From: an uncultured Ruminococcus sp.
Lineage (GTDB): Bacteria; Bacillota; Clostridia; Oscillospirales; Ruminococcaceae
DNA length: 6,261 bases
Assembly (NCBI GenBank): GCA_937942105.1
Contig: CALDFS010000269.1
Location: 1-6,261 of the forward strand
Direction of reading: 5' to 3'
Under the pieces are notes generated by a model. The model made no database searches. It was not told the DNA's origin and worked only from the letters and a program-made list of their open reading frames with translations. Shown piece after piece: positions 1 to 4,034 of the stretch. Position 1 is the stretch's first letter. The number at the start of each line of letters is the position of its first letter. The translations under genes and the position numbers were made by a program.

Positions 1-282
1 AAGGATTCAGCGGCGGTGCTGTATACCATCGCAAAAAACCTCTGCATAGACAGGCTTCGCCGGATGCCCTTTGAACCGCTCGACGAGGAAGTGCCTACAG
101 CCTCTTGTGAGGACGAGGTTGTTGGCAGGCTTACTGTCCGCGCGGCTCTTGATGCCTTGCCGGAGGGTATGCGGGAGATTCTTCTTCTGCGATACGCCAA
201 CGAGCTTGGGATATCCCAAATAGCCGGCATTTTGGGAATATCCCGCTTTGCGGTATCAAGAAGGCTTAAAGCGGCAGAATAA
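1..282 (+). CDS. ECF-like sigma-70 family RNA polymerase sigma factor, 5'-truncated by the window edge
   Basis: This is the C-terminal 93 residues of a small alternative sigma factor, which would direct RNA polymerase to a limited set of promoters; the start lies upstream of base 1. The first visible residues (LYTIAKNLCIDRLRR, about residues 7-21) match the end of region 2, the -10-recognising helix with its conserved 'IA.N...D.LRR' pattern. After a short acidic linker, residues 47-90 form region 4: 'ALDALPEGMREILLLRY' followed by a helix-turn-helix (ISQIAGILGISRFAVSRRLKAA) that would read the -35 element. It stops at TAA 280-282 straight after the recognition helix, shorter than ECF factors usually are. 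The same frame continues as SLREQLMKG to TGA 310-312, which resembles the normal ECF tail, so the TAA is probably a recent nonsense change or a sequence error. The gene leads an operon with a membrane protein and an ABC exporter, which it probably regulates. The family call is firm; the target promoters are unknown. Confidence 0.88.
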   Translation, partial: KDSAAVLYTIAKNLCIDRLRRMPFEPLDEEVPTASCEDEVVGRLTVRAALDALPEGMREILLLRYANELGISQIAGILGISRFAVSRRLKAAE

Positions 283-303
283 AGCCTTCGCGAGCAACTG
301 ATG

Positions 304-309
304 AAAGGA
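304..309 (+). promoter_or_regulatory. Ribosome binding site AAAGGA that decides the start of the six-helix membrane protein
   Basis: AAAGGA at 304-309 runs directly into the ATG at 309 and lies only two bases before the ATG at 312, which is too close for either. It lies eight bases before the in-frame TTG at 318, an ideal spacing. This favours initiation at TTG 318. The alternative is translational coupling at the ATG at 309, which overlaps the TGA at 310-312 in the sigma-factor frame. Confidence 0.5.
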
Positions 310-317
310 TGATGACA

Positions 318-1004
318 TTGAAAAAATCGGATAAATGCGCAATCATGCAAGCCTTCGCTCCGCCTCCGCCGCAAAGAAAGCGAGAGTTTATTTCGAGCCT
401 TCCGCCTCAGCCTGTTCCGATATCGCAGTTTCTTTGGGGACAGCTCGGATATATCCGAAAATGGGTCTGGCTTGTGGATGCCGCAGTGATGGCTGCGGCG
501 GTGCTTTTTGCTCGGTTTGCCCCCGATGAGGTTGTTGCAATACTTTCTGCTGTAACTCCGCTGCTTGCTGTGTGCTATGTCACCGAAAGTTCTCGAAGCC
601 GCGAATATGGAATGTGGGAGCTTGAAATGTGCGCAAGATTTTCACTCAAAAGCGTGGTGCTTTCAAGGCTTGTTTTGCTTGGAATTGCAAACGCCGCGGT
701 CTTCTGCGCAATAATCCCGATAAGCATGGGGACGGTTTCAGCTCTAAGGACGGCGGTTTACCTCATTTGCCCATACCTTTTGACGTCCTTTTTCGGACTG
801 CTCATTTCGAGAAAATCAGCGTCTAAAGAAGCAATGTATTTCATAGTCGGACTTGCAGCTATTGTGGGCGCAGCAGTTCTCATAGCAAAAAAAGCGATAT
901 ATGCTCCGCAAAACTTTAATCTTTGGCTTGCGGCGATTGTCCTGCTTGCCGTGGGGTTTATTTCGCAGAGCGTTAAAACAGTAAAACAAACGGAGGAAAT
1001 GTGA
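318..1004 (+). CDS. Six-helix integral membrane protein of a sigma/ABC operon, function unknown
   Basis: From the TTG at 318 this is a 228-residue protein. A soluble, basic, proline-rich N-terminus of about 48 residues (with APPPPQRKREF near residue 14) precedes six predicted transmembrane helices at roughly 49-67, 71-89, 112-136, 146-164, 173-191 and 201-216. The stretch between helices 2 and 3 (ESSRSREYGMWELEMCARF, then a hydrophobic SVVLSRLVLL) resembles the coupling region of ABC-2-type permeases, where a charged 'E.s..yG..eL' segment precedes a helix. No zinc-binding HxxxCxxC anti-sigma motif is present. It lies between the sigma gene and the ATPase and overlaps the ATPase start by one base, so it almost certainly works with them. 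It could be a non-canonical anti-sigma/sensor protein, or a second permease-like subunit of the exporter. ATG 309 or 312 are alternative starts adding three or two residues. That the gene is real is secure; its role is inference. Confidence 0.85.
   Translation: MKKSDKCAIMQAFAPPPPQRKREFISSLPPQPVPISQFLWGQLGYIRKWVWLVDAAVMAAAVLFARFAPDEVVAILSAVTPLLAVCYVTESSRSREYGMWELEMCARFSLKSVVLSRLVLLGIANAAVFCAIIPISMGTVSALRTAVYLICPYLLTSFFGLLISRKSASKEAMYFIVGLAAIVGAAVLIAKKAIYAPQNFNLWLAAIVLLAVGFISQSVKTVKQTEEM
992..996 (+). promoter_or_regulatory. Ribosome binding site GGAGG of the ABC ATPase gene
   Basis: GGAGG lies inside the last codons of the membrane-protein gene, seven bases before the ATG at 1004 and four before the GTG at 1001. 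The spacing favours ATG 1004, which overlaps the upstream TGA by one base (TGATG) and implies translational coupling. Confidence 0.75.
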
Positions 1005-1708
1005 TGGAACTTGTAATAGACAGAGTATCAAAGCAATATAAAAATCTTATCGCGGTGGATAGGGTATCGCTGAAGCTTCATAAGGGCGTATACGGTCTTT
1101 TGGGAGCGAACGGCGCGGGCAAAACCACCCTTATGCGGATGATATGCGGTATAGTCACCCCAACGAGCGGCAAAATAACCTTTGACGGTGCAGACGTCAA
1201 GGATGAAAGCTACCGCGCAGTTCTGGGGTATCTTCCGCAGGACTTCGGCTATTACCCAGAATTCAGCGGGATGGATTTTCTTTTGTACATGGCATCCCTG
1301 AAAGGAATCGACTCAAAGGCAGCTAAGAAACGCGCGCAGGAGCTTATAAAGCTTGTGTCGCTTGAAGACGCCGCAAAGCGCAAAATAAAAACCTATTCCG
1401 GCGGAATGAAGCAGCGAATAGGCATAGCCCAGGCGCTGCTGTCGTATCCCAAAATACTTATTCTGGACGAGCCGACAGCAGGGCTTGACCCGCGTGAACG
1501 CGTGCGATTCCGCAACATCATCGCCGAGCTTGGCAAGGAGAGCGTCGTGCTTTTGTCCACACACATAGTTTCGGATATCGAGCATATCGCGGACGAAATC
1601 ATCATGATTAAAAGCGGTCAGCTTATTTATCAGGGCAAGTGGCAGGAGGATATGGGCAGCTTAGAGGACTTCTATCTGAAAGAATTCGACGGGGAGGGCG
1701 CAATATGA
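1004..1708 (+). CDS. ABC transporter ATP-binding protein (exporter type)
   Basis: This 234-residue cytoplasmic ATPase would power the permease encoded next to it. All canonical motifs are present: Walker A GANGAGKT at 34-41, Q-loop around Q79 (YLPQDFG), signature YSGGMKQR at 131-138 (YSGGM replacing LSGGQ, common in ABC-2-type exporters), Walker B ILILDEP at 151-157, D-loop GLD at 160-162 and the switch histidine H187. The ATPase domain fills the whole chain with only a short C-terminal tail, as in CcmA-, NatA- or lantibiotic-immunity-type ATPases, so it is a stand-alone subunit that probably dimerises. The start is placed at ATG 1004 from the GGAGG spacing; GTG 1001 would add one residue. 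Its stop overlaps the permease start in an ATGA junction, indicating coupled synthesis. Substrate is unknown: drug, peptide, lipid or sodium export are all possible. Confidence 0.95.
   Translation: MELVIDRVSKQYKNLIAVDRVSLKLHKGVYGLLGANGAGKTTLMRMICGIVTPTSGKITFDGADVKDESYRAVLGYLPQDFGYYPEFSGMDFLLYMASLKGIDSKAAKKRAQELIKLVSLEDAAKRKIKTYSGGMKQRIGIAQALLSYPKILILDEPTAGLDPRERVRFRNIIAELGKESVVLLSTHIVSDIEHIADEIIMIKSGQLIYQGKWQEDMGSLEDFYLKEFDGEGAI
1693..1697 (+). promoter_or_regulatory. Ribosome binding site GGAGG of the ABC permease gene
   Basis: GGAGG within a G-rich run at 1691-1698 lies seven bases before ATG 1705, whose ATGA overlaps the ATPase stop at 1706-1708. This supports ATG 1705 over an upstream in-frame start at 1639, which would lie deep inside the ATPase gene with no such signal. 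Confidence 0.75.
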
Positions 1709-2922
1709 GCAACTTCGGAACAATATACAAATACGAGCTTCGCAAAATAGCAGGGAAGAAGCTGTTTGTTATCAGCTTTATCCTGTGCGCGGTAATATCT
1801 CTTTCGGGATTCTATTTTCGGTATATGGGCAATGTCTATATTGATGACGTTTTGGTAGGCACCAACGCTGAGTATCACAAGCAGGACATTGCATACGCCA
1901 AAGCGCTTGATTCAAGAGTGATAGATGATGAGCTTCTTTCCGAGATGGTATCGGCTTACCGCAAGGTGCCGTATGTCACGGACAGACATTACACCGGCAC
2001 CGAGGAATATCAGAAATACGCCCGCCCCTACAGCGCGATATTCAATTTTGTCCGGCAGTGCGGCGGCTACGGAACAGCCTACCTTATGTATGAATGGCAG
2101 CCGAGCGAGGCCGACTTCTACGTCAAAAGAGGCGAAATGCTCGAAAACTCGTGGAAAGATTTGTTCTTAAGCGAGAGCGAAAAGCAGTTCTGGCGCGAAA
2201 AGGAAGTGGGGATTCAAAAGCCGTTTACATTCTATGAAACCACCGCCTACGACGAGATGTTCGCGGTATATCAGACGGCGGCAATAATGCTTCTTATCGT
2301 GATATCCATAAACCTCGCCGGGGTGTTTGCAAACGAATCTTCACGCCGAACAGACAGAATCATTCTTTGCACCAAAAACGGCAGGACAATGCTTTATCTT
2401 GCCAAAATATCAGCCGGAATAACCGTCTGTGCGGGTTCTGCACTGCTCATCTCTGTACTGATATGGGTTACCGCGACAATTTTTTACGGCTTCTCGGGGG
2501 CAAATGCGGCGTTCCAGTTCATCTACCAGTATAGCTCATTGCCGATAAACTGCCTGCAAGCGGTGCTTATATCCTTTGCGATGCTGATAGTAACCACAGT
2601 TATGTTCGGTGTGATGGTAATGCTTCTTTCGCTTGTTACAAGGTCGAGCATTGCAAGCATGGCGATATCGATATCGTTTTTAATCAGTGCAATGCTTATC
2701 AGCAGTTTACCGGACGAATTCCGGGTTATGGCTCAGCTTTGGGATTCGCTGCCGTGGATGTTCAATGCGGTGTGGTCGATATTCTCTGAGAGGACATTCC
2801 CGGGAATCGGAACAAGGCTTACGCCTTATCAGGCTGTGCCGGTGATATATCTTGCTGTTGGAGCGGTATTCAGCGCCGCTGGCGGGATTGTTTGGAAGAA
2901 AAGGCAGACAGTTTCAAGGTGA
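1705..2922 (+). CDS. ABC-2-type transporter permease protein
   Basis: This 405-residue membrane protein is the likely transmembrane partner of the ATPase just upstream. A short basic N-terminus (YKYELRKIAGKK) leads into transmembrane helix 1 at about 20-38. A large, hydrophilic, tyrosine-rich region of about 150 residues (40-188) follows, probably outside the membrane. Helices then lie at about 189-209, 236-262, 283-312, 315-335 and 376-396, ending in a basic WKKRQTVSR tail. The segment after helix 2 (ANESSRRTDRIILCTKNGR, about 209-227) is the typical ABC-2 cytoplasmic coupling region, where a charged stretch precedes 'il..t..gR...y.aKi'. This topology of one helix, a big loop and five more helices is that of ABC-2 exporters of peptides, drugs or lipids. 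The start at ATG 1705 is set by the ATGA overlap and GGAGG. It is the last gene of the operon; a terminator follows about 145 bases downstream. Substrate unknown. Confidence 0.9.
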   Translation: MSNFGTIYKYELRKIAGKKLFVISFILCAVISLSGFYFRYMGNVYIDDVLVGTNAEYHKQDIAYAKALDSRVIDDELLSEMVSAYRKVPYVTDRHYTGTEEYQKYARPYSAIFNFVRQCGGYGTAYLMYEWQPSEADFYVKRGEMLENSWKDLFLSESEKQFWREKEVGIQKPFTFYETTAYDEMFAVYQTAAIMLLIVISINLAGVFANESSRRTDRIILCTKNGRTMLYLAKISAGITVCAGSALLISVLIWVTATIFYGFSGANAAFQFIYQYSSLPINCLQAVLISFAMLIVTTVMFGVMVMLLSLVTRSSIASMAISISFLISAMLISSLPDEFRVMAQLWDSLPWMFNAVWSIFSERTFPGIGTRLTPYQAVPVIYLAVGAVFSAAGGIVWKKRQTVSR

Positions 2923-2967
2923 TAGACAAATCTTTGTGTCAATAGCACAGACAAAAAAGCTTTCGGT

Positions 2968-2989
2968 CCACCCTTTCTCGAAAGGGTGG
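2968..2989. repeat. Perfect inverted repeat, 9-bp arms, CTCG loop
   Basis: CCACCCTTT at 2968-2976 pairs with AAAGGGTGG at 2981-2989 around a CTCG tetraloop. No T-run follows on the plus strand; on the minus strand it is followed by GACCGAAAGC, again without a T-run. It is therefore not an intrinsic terminator by itself. It is the leftmost arm of the hairpin array. Confidence 0.75.
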
Positions 2990-3066
2990 CAGGGTCTTGG
3001 GGCAGCGCCCCGAGTCGCGCTCCGCAGAGCGCGAAATCCCCAGTGAAACGAAACGCAGGAAGGGGA

Positions 3067-3095
3067 TGAAAAACAGTCCAGTGGACTGTTTTTCA
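3067..3095. terminator. Bidirectional rho-independent terminator
   Basis: A perfect 13-bp inverted repeat (arms 3067-3079 and 3083-3095, loop AGT). The core arms CAGTCC and GGACTG are flanked by AAAAA at 3069-3073 and TTTTT at 3089-3093, so each strand reads as a GC stem followed by a T-run. It can end the plus-strand ABC operon, 145 bases after the permease stop, and the minus-strand adhE-kinase unit, about 144 bases after the kinase stop. It sits inside the larger hairpin array, so the mobile or repeated element, if it is one, carries the terminator. Confidence 0.8.
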
Positions 3096-3098
3096 GTG

Positions 3099-3123
3099 GG
3101 GAAACCACCGTAAGGGGTTTCCC
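3099..3123. repeat. Inverted repeat with possible GNRA-type loop
   Basis: GGGAAACC at 3099-3106 pairs with GGTTTCCC at 3116-3123. Inside, CC 3108-3109 can pair with GG 3114-3115 past a bulged A, leaving GTAA (GUAA in RNA), a stable GNRA tetraloop when read on the plus strand. This suggests, but does not prove, that the plus-strand transcript is the structured form. Confidence 0.6.
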
Positions 3124-3238
3124 TATGGGCGCGCGACGAGCGCGTCCATCCCTGCACACAGTAGAAGCTTACGCTGCACTACGATATATAGCTTCACGTC
3201 CGCCTTAACAGCATCAAAATCCCGACAATCCCAAAATT

Positions 3239-3988
3239 TTATTCGTAATCCACAACATCAACCCAAGAAAGCAGGAACTCTCTCTCATGGGCGTTGCCCT
3301 TTACCGACTGTGAAGCCGCAACAATCGGCATCCACTTCTGAACATACTGCTTGGCAGTGTCGCTCTTGCGGCAGAACAAATCCAAGTACTTCTTTGCAGT
3401 CTCATTGTCGCCGGAAAGGCAGAACAGCAGGTAGGTTCTTGCAGCGTCAGCAGAAGCATTTCCCTGTGTTGCGTGCGCCCAGTCAAGAATGTAGGGCGTG
3501 CCGTCCTCGGTGATGATTATGTTCGAGGGGTTGAAGTCGCCGTGGCAAAGCTTGGCGTGCTTGGGCATTGCTTCAAGGCGGGTCCTCAGATCGTAGCGGG
3601 TGGTGGCGTCAAGCTCAGCCTCGCCTATCTTGCGGCTCATCTTGTCCTTAAGCTTGTTGAGGTTGGGGCAGGTGTGCGACTGAACCTCAATCTGCAAATC
3701 AACAAACTGCTCCAAATACTTGTCGATATTATCGGGGTCCTCCTCCATAATCTTTGCAAGCGTCTTGCCCTTGATGTATTCGGTGACTATTGCCCACTTG
3801 CCGTCTACCTTGCAGACCTCTAAAACCTTGGGTATGTTAAGACCTGTCTCCTCAACCCTTGCGGTGTTCAGGGCTTCGTTCAGAATGTCCGCCTTGGAAA
3901 AGTTCTCATCGAACACTTTTATACATAAATCGCCGTCGCGGTAGATGGTTTTCGAGTTCCTTACCGCAATAACTCTGTCTAAATTCAT
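3239..3988 (-). CDS. APH/choline-kinase-fold phosphotransferase family protein
   Basis: This 249-residue soluble kinase would transfer phosphate from ATP to a small molecule. The N-lobe has the likely ATP-binding lysine K24 (LCIKVF) and a hinge-like TEYIKGKTL at 69-77. The C-lobe has the catalytic loop HGDFNPSNIII at 149-159 (H149, D151, N156) and the metal-binding aspartate D169 in ILDWAHAT, the hallmarks of the aminoglycoside phosphotransferase/choline kinase superfamily. No transmembrane segment is seen. Length is slightly short of typical aminoglycoside kinases (about 260-300 residues), and family members often phosphorylate sugars, choline, amino acids or nucleosides, so an antibiotic-resistance role should not be assumed. 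The ATG at 3988 follows AAGGAGGA at 3997-4004 by eight bases. The gene begins 46 bases after the adhE stop on the same strand with no terminator between, so it is probably co-transcribed. It ends before the shared terminator. Confidence 0.88.
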   Translation of the reverse strand: MNLDRVIAVRNSKTIYRDGDLCIKVFDENFSKADILNEALNTARVEETGLNIPKVLEVCKVDGKWAIVTEYIKGKTLAKIMEEDPDNIDKYLEQFVDLQIEVQSHTCPNLNKLKDKMSRKIGEAELDATTRYDLRTRLEAMPKHAKLCHGDFNPSNIIITEDGTPYILDWAHATQGNASADAARTYLLFCLSGDNETAKKYLDLFCRKSDTAKQYVQKWMPIVAASQSVKGNAHEREFLLSWVDVVDYE

Positions 3989-3996
3989 CTTATGAA

Positions 3997-4004
3997 TCCT
4001 CCTT
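3997..4004 (-). promoter_or_regulatory. Strong ribosome binding site of the kinase gene
   Basis: On the minus strand AAGGAGGA (4004 to 3997) is a near-perfect match to the 16S anti-Shine-Dalgarno sequence, eight bases before ATG 3988. It fixes the kinase start and shows that the gene can be translated independently of adhE although probably transcribed with it. Confidence 0.85.
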
Positions 4005-4034
4005 ATTAGTTTTTATGACAATCTTTAGCAGGAA

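Larger units (their letters stand above)
2965..3157. repeat. Structured intergenic element made of consecutive inverted repeats
   Basis: Six inverted repeats follow one another with almost no gap. They lie at 2968-2989 (9-bp arms), 2996-3014 (8 bp with one G-T), 3015-3034 (8 bp), 3067-3095 (13 bp), 3099-3123 (8 bp, extendable by two pairs past a bulged A to a GTAA tetraloop) and 3125-3149 (10 bp with one G-T). GCAG 3055-3058 with CTGC 3152-3155, and GGATG 3064-3068 with CATCC 3147-3151, can enclose the last three arms as a multi-branched fold. The composition is more GC-rich than the flanking intergenic bases and no reading frame in it looks like protein. From general familiarity it resembles the dispersed hairpin-rich intergenic repeats of gut Clostridia, but multiple copies cannot be shown from one window. 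Its boundaries are approximate. Confidence 0.6.
2923..3238. other. Non-coding gap between convergent transcription units
   Basis: This 316-base interval separates the stop of the plus-strand permease gene from the stop of the minus-strand kinase gene. Bases 2923-2964 are A/T-rich with no clear signal. Bases 2965-3157 hold a dense series of hairpins including the shared terminator. Bases 3158-3238 contain no gene, tRNA or convincing hairpin that I can see, only a small direct repeat (AATCCC twice, three bases apart, near 3218-3232) and the palindrome AAAATTTT at 3233-3240. Confidence 0.8.

Noticed and set aside
280..282. Programmed read-through or recoding of the sigma-factor TAA
   Set aside because: Selenocysteine uses TGA and pyrrolysine TAG. 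TAA is used as a normal stop by adhE and the kinase gene, and no recoding hairpin is seen just downstream. A nonsense change or error is simpler.
2914..3159. Minus-strand ORFs of 72-81 codons (and a plus-strand one at 2852-3046) running through the intergenic hairpins
   Set aside because: They are translations of inverted repeats, rich in Arg, Pro and Ser with no recognisable domain. They overlap the terminator and the permease 3' end, and lack a convincing ribosome binding site. Such ORFs are typical false genes in repeat elements.
3473..3823. Plus-strand ORF of 116 codons opposite the kinase gene
   Set aside because: It is antisense to a well-supported kinase with intact catalytic motifs, has no homology that I recognise, and reads as a codon-bias shadow.
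3239..3988. Kinase as an aminoglycoside-resistance gene
   Set aside because: The catalytic motifs are those of the whole superfamily. No residue pattern specific to known resistance enzymes was recognised, and there are no mobile-element neighbours.
3989..4034. A separate promoter for the kinase gene (a TTGTCA-like box on the minus strand near 4018-4023)
   Set aside because: There is too little space for a -10 box at the proper distance before the ribosome binding site and no good -10 match, so co-transcription with adhE is more likely.
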